A stretch of 25,934 nt of DNA, taken from a virus. Positions 5,600-13,068 of this stretch are shown here, piece by piece. Made by a program: the position numbers and the translations under genes. The stretch lies in the IMG/VR virus record IMGVR_UViG_3300037189_002571, positions 1 to 25,934 of that record; one strand, written 5' to 3'. The notes under the pieces were generated by a model, which was not told the DNA's origin, did no database searches, and saw only the letters and a program-made list of their open reading frames with translations. The number at the start of each line of letters is the position of its first letter. Position 1 is the first letter of the stretch.

Positions 5600-5923
5600 A
5601 TGTCAATTCAATCAGTATTTGAAAAGTTTTTTGGAACACCTGCTAAAGAGATGGTCAGAACAACTGACCCGGACACTAGCGTAGAGGCAGCTCATTCGGT
5701 AGACTCAACACAGCTTGAGGCAATGGTCTACGAGATCATTGCAAAGTACCCTGAAGGTTGTACCTCTGACGAGGTGATGAAGCATTTCCCTAATCACGGT
5801 GTTCAAACGATCTCACCGCGATTTGCTCCGTTGATGCGTAAGGGTTTTATCTATGACACTGGTGAACGCCGTAAGGCATCATCAGGCAGATCACAACGAG
5901 TGATGAAGGTGGTGAAAAAATGA
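5600..5923 (+). CDS. Winged-helix DNA-binding protein
   Basis: 107 residues. After a 30-residue lead (MSIQSVFEKFFGTPAKEMV), TDPDTSVEAAHSV is followed by helix-turn-helix and wing: AMVYEIIAKYP / TSDEVMKHFP / ISPRFAPLMRKGFIYDTGERR. Small winged-helix proteins with a DTS-x-EAA lead are common in phage early regions and are probably transcription or replication regulators. ATG 5600 is used because GGAG lies 7 bases upstream; an ATG at 5561 has none. The stop overlaps the next ATG (ATGA), forming an operon with the HNH-like and primase-helicase genes. Confidence 0.7.
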   Translation: MSIQSVFEKFFGTPAKEMVRTTDPDTSVEAAHSVDSTQLEAMVYEIIAKYPEGCTSDEVMKHFPNHGVQTISPRFAPLMRKGFIYDTGERRKASSGRSQRVMKVVKK

Positions 5924-6171
5924 CGCGAGACTACAAACAAGAGTATGCCAACTACGATGGCACACCTGCGGTCAAGAAGAAGAGAGCGCAGCGCAACAAA
6001 GCGCGGCGCATCATGGAGAGAGAAGGGGCAGTCCACAAAGGTGATGGTAAGGATGTAGACCATAAGACCCCTCTCAGCAAGGGTGGAACTACCGTGCGGG
6101 GCAACCTTGCGGTCAAGTCTGCCAGTAGTAATCGATCCTACAAAAGAAACTCTGATGGCTCAATGAAATGA
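5920..6171 (+). CDS. Small HNH/His-Me finger phage protein
   Basis: 83 residues. A basic helical N-terminus (YKQEYANYDGTPAVKKKRAQ) is followed by DGKDVDHKTPLSKGG and GNLAVKSASSNRSY. DH, then N and N, match a minimal HNH core (Asp-His, Asn, then Asn in place of the last His). This compact family is common beside phage replication genes. Nuclease activity is likely but the role is unknown. It overlaps both neighbours by ATGA. Confidence 0.75.
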   Translation: MTRDYKQEYANYDGTPAVKKKRAQRNKARRIMEREGAVHKGDGKDVDHKTPLSKGGTTVRGNLAVKSASSNRSYKRNSDGSMK

Positions 6172-7874
6172 ACCATGAGTTCATCGAGCAGTTTCACTTC
6201 GGTGAGACTGCAAGGGTAGCCTGTCCCTTTTGCTCACAAGACAGGAAAAACAAAAGAAGCAAGGACATGGTGCTTACCCGCAAGTCTGACGGGGCAGTTG
6301 TTTACACCTGTCATCATTGTTCAGCAACAGGATCAGTACAACCGGAGAAACGAATGCAAGCGGCTCATAAGTTAGAAGCAGTTCCAAGCCCCGAGATTGT
6401 TCAGAACAAGCTACAAGACCATCACTATGACTGGTTGAAGAGTCGGGGGATCAGTAAAACGACGGCAGACAAGATGAAGCTATTCAGTTCTGCCAAGTAT
6501 TTCAACAAACTCGGGGCAGAGAAAGATGCCATAGGCTTCCCGTACTACCGCAACGGGGCGTTAGTCGCAGCGAAGTACCGCAGCTTCCCAGACAAAGCGT
6601 TTACACAAGATGCTGGCGGCGCACATGATTTCTTTGGAATCGATCTGGTAGAAAAAGGAAAGCCCATCATCGTCGTTGAGGGTGAGATAGATTGCCTGAC
6701 ATTGATAGAGGCAGGCATAGAGAACGTGGTGTCAGTGCCATCAGGCGCTCCGGTGAAAGTGGCAGATGGAAAAGTTCTGCCATCAGAGGACAAGAAGTTT
6801 TCGTTTGTATGGAACGCAGTCGAGGTTCTTGATGCTGCACCTTACATCATTCTTGCAACAGACCAAGATGTTCCCGGCCAAGCATTGGCTGAAGAATTAG
6901 CAAGGCGCATAGGAAAAGAGAAGTGCCGCCTCGCCAAGTTCAAAGAAAAAGATTTGAATGAGGTGTTCAACGACCCGTCACGGACAGACGACCCAGCACG
7001 GAGAATACAAGATATTCTAGATGCGGCCATGCCGTACCCGGTCGCTGGTCTTTCGGATGCCGCGTCCTACCAAGATCGTTTAAACGACCTGTATGCAAAG
7101 GGAACCGGCAAAGGATTCAGCACCGGTTACACCTCGGTCGATCAGATTTACACCGTCGCGCCCAGTCAGTTGACGGTGGTCACGGGTTACCCGAGTTCAG
7201 GCAAAAGCAATTTCGTGGATCAGCTAATGGTCAACCTCGCCCGAGACCATGATTGGAAGTTCGCCGTCTGTTCGTTTGAGAATCAGCCCGAGATTCACAT
7301 CTCCCGGCTCATGGAAATGTTTACACAAAAGCGATTCTTTGACGGCGTAAATCGCATGACTGAGGCAGAAAAAGAAAAAGCATTCCGCTGGGTCAATGAT
7401 CATTTCCTTTTCATTGATACCAACGGGGAGGAACCCTCAACCCTTGATTCCATCCTCGCTAGGGCGAAGGTAGCCATCAAGCGCATTGGTGTGCGCGGTT
7501 TAGTGATTGACCCGTATAACTACATCGAACTGAAGAGAGAAAACAACACCGAGACCGAGGCCATCAGCAACATGCTGACCAAGGTACAACAGTTTGTGAA
7601 GGCCCATGAGTTGCATTGCTGGTTCATCGCTCACCCGTCCAAGATCAATCGGTCAGGGGTAGAACAGCCCCGTCCAGATGGAATGTCCATCAGTGGCTCT
7701 ATGGCATGGTGGGCGAAAACAGACTGCGGTATCACCGTCCATCGCGGAGAGCAGAACAGCGTCGAGATAGCCGTCTGGAAGTGTCGATACAGGTGGGTAG
7801 GGACTCAGGGAGAGACGACCCTGCTCTACCATAAGATCGCCGGGACGTATTCAGAGCAGTTGGACAATTTTTAA
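6168..7874 (+). CDS. Primase-helicase, T7 gp4-like
   Basis: 568 residues. It has a zinc ribbon CPFC...CHHC (Cys19, 22, 48, 51), a TOPRIM domain (IIVVEGEID at 167-175; ATDQD at 230-234), and a RecA-type hexameric helicase with Walker A GYPSSGKS (340-347), CSFEN (368-372), Walker B GLVIDPYN (444-451) and the later WFIAHPSK. Order and length match T7 gp4 and its bacterial counterpart Twinkle-like proteins: it unwinds the fork and makes primers. No DNA polymerase is in the window, so that gene must lie outside or be supplied by the host. It overlaps the upstream gene by ATGA and contains four copies of the GTTTAMAC motif. Confidence 0.93.
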   Translation: MNHEFIEQFHFGETARVACPFCSQDRKNKRSKDMVLTRKSDGAVVYTCHHCSATGSVQPEKRMQAAHKLEAVPSPEIVQNKLQDHHYDWLKSRGISKTTADKMKLFSSAKYFNKLGAEKDAIGFPYYRNGALVAAKYRSFPDKAFTQDAGGAHDFFGIDLVEKGKPIIVVEGEIDCLTLIEAGIENVVSVPSGAPVKVADGKVLPSEDKKFSFVWNAVEVLDAAPYIILATDQDVPGQALAEELARRIGKEKCRLAKFKEKDLNEVFNDPSRTDDPARRIQDILDAAMPYPVAGLSDAASYQDRLNDLYAKGTGKGFSTGYTSVDQIYTVAPSQLTVVTGYPSSGKSNFVDQLMVNLARDHDWKFAVCSFENQPEIHISRLMEMFTQKRFFDGVNRMTEAEKEKAFRWVNDHFLFIDTNGEEPSTLDSILARAKVAIKRIGVRGLVIDPYNYIELKRENNTETEAISNMLTKVQQFVKAHELHCWFIAHPSKINRSGVEQPRPDGMSISGSMAWWAKTDCGITVHRGEQNSVEIAVWKCRYRWVGTQGETTLLYHKIAGTYSEQLDNF

Positions 7875-7955
7875 CCGGGGCAGATTCGGATTGACAGGGG
7901 TAATTTGCCCCGTCCAATCACAAGCTCACCAGATGAGCCTCATGTTTAAACAAAA

Positions 7956-7979
7956 GAAAAAGGGGGCCATCAGCCCCCT
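7956..7979 (-). terminator. Intrinsic terminator of the leftward AAA+/VWA operon
   Basis: GCCCCC (7973-7978) pairs with GGGGGC (7962-7967) across a 5-base loop. On the minus strand a run of five T (7961-7957) follows. The stop codon of the last gene (7970-7972) lies in the loop. The A-run before the hairpin on the plus strand gives no T-run after it, so rightward termination is doubtful. Confidence 0.75.
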
Positions 7980-8182
7980 GTGTGGAATAGTGCGGAAAGA
8001 ATGTGGGTGAATGATCCTCGCTTTCTTTTGAACCCGTCCCTGCCTATGACGTAGATAGACCATCGACCGTCCCATTCAATGTAGGTGCCTCGGTCTGGCG
8101 GGGACTGCACCAGATCGACCAGCAGGGGATGCCTCGCGGCAGGATTGAATGGGAGGCCACGGTTAAGTACTTTGATCTTCAC
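7970..8182 (-). CDS. Hypothetical protein at the end of the AAA+/VWA operon
   Basis: About 70 residues, VKIKVLNRGLPFNPAARHPL... to ILSALFHTGG. The part GTYIEWDGRWSIYVIGRDGFKRK looks like a small beta-rich domain. I recognise no family. GTG at 8182 is the start that trims the overlap with the upstream gene to 20 bases; there is no clear ribosome site. An ATG at 8251 would instead overlap by about 90 bases. Confidence 0.45.
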   Translation of the reverse strand: MKIKVLNRGLPFNPAARHPLLVDLVQSPPDRGTYIEWDGRWSIYVIGRDGFKRKRGSFTHILSALFHTGG

Positions 8183-8420
8183 CCAGCACGTATCGCTGGA
8201 TTGTTTCAATGCGGGACTGGTACTGAGGGTCAGACCTCCCGTGCATCTCATCAAGTAATTCCCACATCTCGGGGGCTTGCGAGATCAGCCGCGCGTTTAA
8301 ACGCCGATTCTTGAGCGCTAAAACCTTGGACTTTGTGCTGGCAATCTGGAGAGTGCCAAAGCTAGTCTGGCACCAGACGGTGGCATCAGTCGGCCACCAC
8401 GGGGATTGGAAGATGTTCAT
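8163..8420 (-). CDS. Hypothetical protein of the AAA+/VWA operon
   Basis: 85 residues, MNIFQSPWWPTDATVWCQTS... with KNRRLNARLISQAPEMWELLDEM. It is soluble, with an N-terminal Trp-rich part and helical C-terminal half; a recurrent phage sequence pattern (RLISQAPEM-x-ELL) is visible but has no assigned function. The start is well supported by GAGGTGAT six bases upstream of ATG 8420. An in-frame TTG at 8438 overlaps the previous stop but is less likely. It contains a 12-bp palindrome with GTTTAAAC at its centre (8293-8304). Confidence 0.65.
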   Translation of the reverse strand: MNIFQSPWWPTDATVWCQTSFGTLQIASTKSKVLALKNRRLNARLISQAPEMWELLDEMHGRSDPQYQSRIETIQRYVLGEDQST

Positions 8421-8434
8421 ACGGTCATCACCTC

Positions 8435-10069
8435 TCAAACGATTGCCTTGATTTTCTTGAGGCTCATGGTCCCCAGCTTGGATACGTCATCAACTTGGAT
8501 GTGCTGGGTGTAGACCATCGAAACATCGAACCCGATACCCACGCCCACGACAGTGATCCCGCAACGCTCCAGCGCCTGCACCCGTTTGCGGGTCTCGACA
8601 ATGTCACCCATGCCATCAGTCAGAACGAAAAGCACCTTGCGCTCCTCTGGCCGCGCCAGCAGCATATCCCCGGTAAACCGCACCGCCTGCGCGTCATTTG
8701 TGCTGCCCCCGCTGGACATATGTAGCATGGTCTGCGCCAGTTTGGCCGTTGGTGTACCCCAGCCTGCAACTTGATGAACTCTTGATCCGAATGCCACTAC
8801 GGAGCAGGCAGCACCCCCCGATACAACGGCTTGATGAATTGCCAATGTGGCCTTGATCGCCGGATCAATTCGCTTGAAGTCCCACATTGAACTGGAGATG
8901 TCAAGCAGGATCAGCACGGCGGAATCCACGCCCTCCACCTCATCACGCCGTTGGAACACCCGGACACCGCCAGTCGCCAACTTGGGCAGCGCCCGGACAT
9001 TCAATGAACCGGACTTGCGGTTGGTGTCCCAGTCAGTCCGCCCGGTGTTGTCAAACAGTCGTTTCACCTCATACCGGAGACGCCCCCCCGATACCACGGT
9101 GATGTCGTTTTCATGTTCGTACTTAGGCAGTCGTTCAAAGTTGCGGCCAACATCAGCGCGGTCAAATGTGCCAGAGGTCTGGCCTTCACCCTTGGGTGAG
9201 GACGGTTCCACCTCAACAGCAGCTTGATGGGCAGACTGCACGGCCTTGCGCGGCCCCACAGGCTTGCCAGTGCCCTTACCCTTACCTTCCCCTTGCTTTT
9301 TGCTTTGCGCGTCTCCTGCGCCGTTTGCGGTGCCCTGCTGGGCCTCGCCTTGCCCTTGATCCTTGGACTGCTCACCCTTGCCTTGCCCTTGATCATTGGA
9401 CTGCTCACCCTTGCCCTGCTCACCCTTGGGCTGGCCGTCAGGATTGCTCTCTGACTGACTGGGTGACTGGCCGTTGGGAAGCTGCAATTTCGTCAGCACC
9501 CACTCAGCCACTCGCAGTGTGTCGAATGAATCGCAGCAGGCATCGATCCGGAGGCTTGCCTCGCTGAAGATGGGTTCCAGCCCCTCGGCAAGGGGCACAG
9601 TGCGCCGTGCGTACCTGCGCCCCACGACTGCCAGAGCAAATGGGTATTGCTTGGGGTCTGCCCAATCAGTCACCCCAGCCAGAGCCTCGCCTACCATGTC
9701 ATCGATGAGGTCAGCCAGCAGTCCCTCCACGTTCCCCGTGAGACCCTGCGAGACCGCCTTGCGCTCGATCCAGATGTCCTCAACTGCATTGTGTAAACGC
9801 TTGAGGTATTCACCCCGGCCATGCGCCGAAAAGTTGGTGAATTTATGGTGCAGCAACTCATGTAGCACAAAACCCACGTAGCGGTTCAGCAGCGAACGGC
9901 TCACGACCTCATCAGGCTGGACGTCACACAGGTAGACGGTGCCACGCTCATTGATGGCGGCAGTGGGAACACTGGCAGACCACACAATGCTCACGGGTGA
10001 CAGACCCAGTGCAGAGCAAAGTTTGTGCGCGGCCTGCTCCACCGCTTGGATCAGTTCGAATCCACGCAT
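8435..10069 (-). CDS. CobT-like VWA protein with metallopeptidase-like motif
   Basis: 544 residues. The N-terminal domain has HELLHH (70-75) followed by NAVEDIWIE (94-102), resembling the zincin-like N-terminus of VWA/DUF2201 proteins. A low-complexity Gln/Gly/Lys linker (about 205-270) has repeats of KGEQSKDQGQ type. The C-terminal von Willebrand A domain has a complete MIDAS site: DISSS (390-394), a Thr in GGST (about 457) and TDGMGD (484-489). VWA proteins of this kind work with MoxR/CobS-type AAA+ ATPases to remodel or insert metal into a target. The ATG shares one base with the upstream stop (TGATG), so the pair is made together. Confidence 0.85.
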   Translation of the reverse strand: MRGFELIQAVEQAAHKLCSALGLSPVSIVWSASVPTAAINERGTVYLCDVQPDEVVSRSLLNRYVGFVLHELLHHKFTNFSAHGRGEYLKRLHNAVEDIWIERKAVSQGLTGNVEGLLADLIDDMVGEALAGVTDWADPKQYPFALAVVGRRYARRTVPLAEGLEPIFSEASLRIDACCDSFDTLRVAEWVLTKLQLPNGQSPSQSESNPDGQPKGEQGKGEQSNDQGQGKGEQSKDQGQGEAQQGTANGAGDAQSKKQGEGKGKGTGKPVGPRKAVQSAHQAAVEVEPSSPKGEGQTSGTFDRADVGRNFERLPKYEHENDITVVSGGRLRYEVKRLFDNTGRTDWDTNRKSGSLNVRALPKLATGGVRVFQRRDEVEGVDSAVLILLDISSSMWDFKRIDPAIKATLAIHQAVVSGGAACSVVAFGSRVHQVAGWGTPTAKLAQTMLHMSSGGSTNDAQAVRFTGDMLLARPEERKVLFVLTDGMGDIVETRKRVQALERCGITVVGVGIGFDVSMVYTQHIQVDDVSKLGTMSLKKIKAIV

Positions 10070-11514
10070 CACAGTTCCCCTTCAATCAATGAATTGTTTA
10101 AACAAGCGGCCTTGATGGCCGTCAGAGCCAGCGCCGATTCAGCAGGCTGCTTGCTGCTTATGGTCGTTTCCCATGCATCGTCAACTGAGAGCAGCGCCAG
10201 TGCGCGAACGAAAGCCACGATCTGCCTGATCGATGGTGCGTCAACTATGTCCCCGGTATCGACCTTGGCACGGGCGGCATTGATGGCCTGCACAATGTGT
10301 CGAGCCAGCTTGTCAGTGCAGCCAGTGTGCTTGACGACCGCCTCGGTCTCTACGTCTTCAGGCAGATACTTGAATGGCAGCACCCGTGCGAAACGATCAA
10401 GCAGGCTTGAGTTCATCAGACGGGTTCCAGAGTAACGGCCACTGTCATCACCATTTCCAAGGGTGTTATCGGCACCCAGCACCAGCACCCCGGTGGACTT
10501 CGTCCTGATCTTCCCGCCGATATTCACCCTCGCGTGAGGCTCCAGCAGCGCATTCAGCACGGCCAGATTGCCGGGGTCAGCGTTACTGATCTCATCCAGC
10601 AGCAGCACCGTGCCGGGGGTCTGGTAGGCCATGAGCAGATCGCCCTCGACATACGCAGTCGCACCATTCACCAGACCAACAGCGCCCAGAAAATCCTCCG
10701 GTGCTGAATGCTTGGTGAAGTTCACCCGTGTAAACGGGCGACCAGTACGGGCGGCAAATTGCTTCGCTGCTTCAGACTTCCCGGTGCCCTTTGGACCGCC
10801 CAGCCAGACATTCTCACCCGTTGCTTGAGACAACAGAAGGTGGGACAAGGTGGAGGCGGTCCAGATGTAGCAGGGGTCCACGGCAGGCGCGTCCGGGTGA
10901 TCCCACAACTCGACCATCACAGGGTTACCCTTGCGGTCAGTCAGGTCTACACCAAACACATCCACGCAGGGAGCAGTGCGTACAGGCCCGGCGCAGACAG
11001 TCAGCACCTCGGCGCGAACGGCATCAGGCGCAGACTTGAGGGCATCCTCAATCGGCAGAACAGCAGCCCAAACTGCATCACGCACCGCCTGCGCGATAGC
11101 AGCCTGATCCAGTGGTGTGCGGCTTTGCTTGAGCGCCAGCGCCTCCGCCCGAGCAGCAACAGCCCCGGCGGCTTTTACCGCCTGATCAACATCAGACAGA
11201 GCCTGCTCATGGTCTGAAAATTGTTTCAGGCTGCAAGCACTTAGCCCGTCCAGTTGGCCCCTGATCTGATTCAAATCCACATTGAATTGAGTCAGCACCC
11301 CGTCCACTCTGGACCTGATCTGATCAATGCCAGCACTGGCAGCAGACCCGCCAGAACAAATAGCCCGGACCTTGTCAGCGGTCAGGCCACGCATTGCCAA
11401 CTCTTTAGCGTTTTGAGCCTTGCTGCCTGTGTCAGGGATATGCTGAGACCTCATTGCCTCGGCCAGCATAGGGGCGGGAAGGGTCAGCAGACCCTGAAGA
11501 TCAGCCGCGCTCAT
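10069..11514 (-). CDS. MoxR/CobS-like AAA+ ATPase
   Basis: 481 residues. Walker A GGPKGTGKS (239-247), Walker B VLLLDE (303-308), and a sensor region GADNTLGNGDD...RLMNSSLLDRF fit the MoxR/CobS clade. The N-terminal 45 residues (AEAMRSQHIPDTGSKAQNAKEL) resemble a SAP-type helix-hinge-helix, which would bind DNA; a coiled-coil segment (about 60-130) follows. Annotators often call such phage genes cobalamin synthesis cobS, but no cobalamin gene is near, and a chaperone-like role with the VWA partner is more likely. The start overlaps the upstream stop (ATGA). Confidence 0.88.
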   Translation of the reverse strand: MSAADLQGLLTLPAPMLAEAMRSQHIPDTGSKAQNAKELAMRGLTADKVRAICSGGSAASAGIDQIRSRVDGVLTQFNVDLNQIRGQLDGLSACSLKQFSDHEQALSDVDQAVKAAGAVAARAEALALKQSRTPLDQAAIAQAVRDAVWAAVLPIEDALKSAPDAVRAEVLTVCAGPVRTAPCVDVFGVDLTDRKGNPVMVELWDHPDAPAVDPCYIWTASTLSHLLLSQATGENVWLGGPKGTGKSEAAKQFAARTGRPFTRVNFTKHSAPEDFLGAVGLVNGATAYVEGDLLMAYQTPGTVLLLDEISNADPGNLAVLNALLEPHARVNIGGKIRTKSTGVLVLGADNTLGNGDDSGRYSGTRLMNSSLLDRFARVLPFKYLPEDVETEAVVKHTGCTDKLARHIVQAINAARAKVDTGDIVDAPSIRQIVAFVRALALLSVDDAWETTISSKQPAESALALTAIKAACLNNSLIEGEL

Positions 11515-12023
11515 TTCGACACCTCCAGCACCAGAGTGGAACTATGCGAGGGGCACTCAGGCAAACCCACCTTCGCCCATTTGGCCGTCAGGCGCACGGT
11601 ATATCCGCAAGACGGGCAGCAGGCTTTCAGCATCCGGGTCGTCTGCACCGGACGCTCACCGACAGTCAGCGCGGAATGAGGATATGGTCCCATTTCAGCC
11701 AGTAGATCAAACCAACGTCCATCAAACATCGTCCCGGCAGCATCCAGCCCCATAGCAAGGGGGTCAGCCTTGCTGGCAAGGCACAACTGGATCAGCAGCA
11801 CCGCCAGCACTTGACCGGACTCAGCGACAGTGGGAGAGATCAGGATTTCCCATGTCCCGTCAGCGGACGCCTTGTCAGACCAGCATTCACCTAATGCGCC
11901 AGATCGGCGGAAGGTCGAGGGAAACCCGCAGGTGATGCGGACCTTGGGCAAAGGGTGCCCTGCCACTTCAAACAAGGGGGCCACTTCCCCCGTCATTGAT
12001 GTCAGCCACTGTTCGCGATTCAT
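11511..12023 (-). CDS. SprT-like phage protein lacking the HExxH active site
   Basis: 170 residues. The layout matches phage SprT-like zinc peptidases: MNREQWLTSMTGEVAP, RITCGFPSTFRRSGALGECWS, ADGTWEILISPTVAES, and a C-terminal zinc ribbon CCPSCGYTVRLTAKW...LPECP. Where the family has a helix with HELVH, this protein reads LAVLLIQLCLASKA, so both histidines and the glutamate are gone. It is probably catalytically inactive but may keep its fold and nucleic-acid-binding ribbon. ATG 12023 has GGAG seven bases upstream. It is the first gene of the AAA+/VWA operon, overlapping the ATPase start by ATGA. Confidence 0.75.
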   Translation of the reverse strand: MNREQWLTSMTGEVAPLFEVAGHPLPKVRITCGFPSTFRRSGALGECWSDKASADGTWEILISPTVAESGQVLAVLLIQLCLASKADPLAMGLDAAGTMFDGRWFDLLAEMGPYPHSALTVGERPVQTTRMLKACCPSCGYTVRLTAKWAKVGLPECPSHSSTLVLEVSK

Positions 12024-12062
12024 TTTCAGACTCCAGTTAAAGGGCAACAGCGCCCAGCCCCG

Positions 12063-12100
12063 AATATATACGATAGTGCTCCAGCGTGTAAAGCACTATC
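12063..12100 (-). promoter_or_regulatory. Leftward promoter with operator palindrome
   Basis: On the minus strand TTTACA (12092-12087) with TATATT (12068-12063, 18-base spacer) or TATATA (12070-12065, 16-base) forms a promoter aimed at the SprT-like gene. A perfect 9-bp inverted repeat, GATAGTGCT (12072-12080) and AGCACTATC (12092-12100), covers the spacer and touches the -35 box. Its arm centres are 20 bp apart, suiting a dimeric repressor. No T-run follows, so it is not a terminator. Confidence 0.55.
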
Positions 12101-12339
12101 AGCAGATACAGGTCAGAGGGTATCGGTCATCAGGGGGGTCAGAGACTGACAAGGTGCTCGTGGCGCGTGCGCTTAGCAAATGTCGTGCCAACTTCAAAAA
12201 GAGCGAAGCACTGTATGGATGTACATGGCTCTAAAACGCATCAGAACGGCTCAGGATCGATTTTCGTGTTTAGACGTGCTACGCCCTTAAAAATTAGTTT
12301 TGACGCAACCTAGAGCGTTTTTCACATTGTGGAATAAAT
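12101..12339. other. Non-coding stretch with only a doubtful 32-codon frame
   Basis: No convincing gene. One plus-strand frame (12215-12313, MDVHGSKTHQ... to SFDAT) has no ribosome site and no similarity I recognise. A short GTCAG-AGA-CTGAC hairpin lies near 12150. An AT-rich run (12287-12301) precedes the DnaA-box cluster and could be an unwinding element. Confidence 0.4.
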
Positions 12340-12391
12340 CTATCCACAGATTGCGGTGGATAACTTTAATTGTCCACAGCCCTGTGGATAA
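12340..12391. promoter_or_regulatory. Cluster of four DnaA-box-like sites, candidate origin
   Basis: Compared with TTATCCACA: CTATCCACA (12340-12348, plus, 8/9), GGTGGATAA (12355-12363, minus, 8/9), TTGTCCACA (12370-12378, plus, 8/9) and TGTGGATAA (12383-12391, minus, 9/9). The last two form a perfect inverted repeat TCCACAG-CC-CTGTGGA (12373-12388). Four such sites within 52 bases of an otherwise non-coding divergent region point to host DnaA binding, as an origin or as a regulatory array. Confidence 0.65.
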
Positions 12392-12393
12392 CT

Positions 12394-12430
12394 TGCTAGA
12401 ATGCGAACAGCACTGTTTAAATGCACAGTG
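12394..12430 (+). promoter_or_regulatory. Extended -10 promoter and operator before terS
   Basis: TGCTAGAAT (12394-12402) is an extended -10 element with no good -35, next to a perfect DnaA box. Just downstream, CACTGT (12411-12416) and ACAGTG (12425-12430) form an inverted repeat with an 8-base spacer, placed where a repressor would block the early transcript. The terminase small subunit starts at 12466. Confidence 0.4.
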
Positions 12431-12465
12431 GAACCAATGGCACAGACAAGTGAAAGGTGGAGCAG

Positions 12466-13068
12466 ATGGACAAGGTCAGCCGGGATGAATACTTGAGTGA
12501 GTTGCGCCGTGAGATGGGAGAGGATGCCAACGTCAACCCTATGCTTGCAGGTGATGACGGCCCCGGCGGTGATGAAAGCCCCGACATGAGCGAAGCGGAA
12601 CAGGCGGCATTCAGTGCTGAAGCCCCAAGAGTCAGACAGATAAGGCAGAGACCTCTCACGACAAAGCAATTGGCATTCGTCAGAGGGATCATCGAAGGGA
12701 AGAGTCAGAGACAGGCATACAGGGAAGCGTATCCAGATGACAGAGGAGCAGATCACTCAGTAAGTGCAGCAGCAGCCAAACTAATGAAACATCCAGTCAT
12801 CAAGCAGATGCTGGATGAGGCATGGTCAGAGACAGTCGAGGCACTGGCGGAGGATGCAGCGGCAACGAAGAGGTATGTCATGAGGCAGCTGTTGGCACTA
12901 AGCAAGACAGCTAAGCAAGAGGGCTCCCGGTTGAAGGCTCTCGAGATGATGGCGAAGTCAGCAGGACTCTTCAGAGAGCAGGCGGAAGCATCAGCACCAG
13001 CACCATCAGCAGCGCAGTTGAAGCGTGAACTGGCCGGGCACCTCAAGCTGATCGGGTCTAAGGTGTAA
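12466..13068 (+). CDS. terS: Terminase small subunit
   Basis: 200 residues. An acidic N-terminus is followed by a helix-turn-helix of the small-terminase type, PLTTKQLAFVRGIIEGKSQRQAYREAYP (about 63-90), then SVSAAAAKLMKHPVIKQMLDEA and a C-terminal oligomerisation/linker region ending KLIGSKV. The protein recognises phage DNA and hands it to the large subunit. ATG 12466 is preceded by an AAAGG/GGAG region; a GTG at 12457 is possible. The stop codon lies inside a GTGTAAAC motif. Confidence 0.85.
   Translation: MDKVSRDEYLSELRREMGEDANVNPMLAGDDGPGGDESPDMSEAEQAAFSAEAPRVRQIRQRPLTTKQLAFVRGIIEGKSQRQAYREAYPDDRGADHSVSAAAAKLMKHPVIKQMLDEAWSETVEALAEDAAATKRYVMRQLLALSKTAKQEGSRLKALEMMAKSAGLFREQAEASAPAPSAAQLKRELAGHLKLIGSKV

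Noticed and set aside
7891-7919. Perfect TTGACA box as a promoter
   Set aside because: No acceptable -10 lies at 15-19 bases, and downstream plus-strand DNA has no gene.
10069-11514. Cobalamin biosynthesis assignment (cobS/cobT)
   Set aside because: Motifs show only the AAA+ and VWA families. No other cobalamin gene is present, so the pathway name is not supported.
12215-12313. 32-codon plus-strand frame in the divergent region
   Set aside because: It has no ribosome site or recognised similarity; a frame this short is expected by chance.
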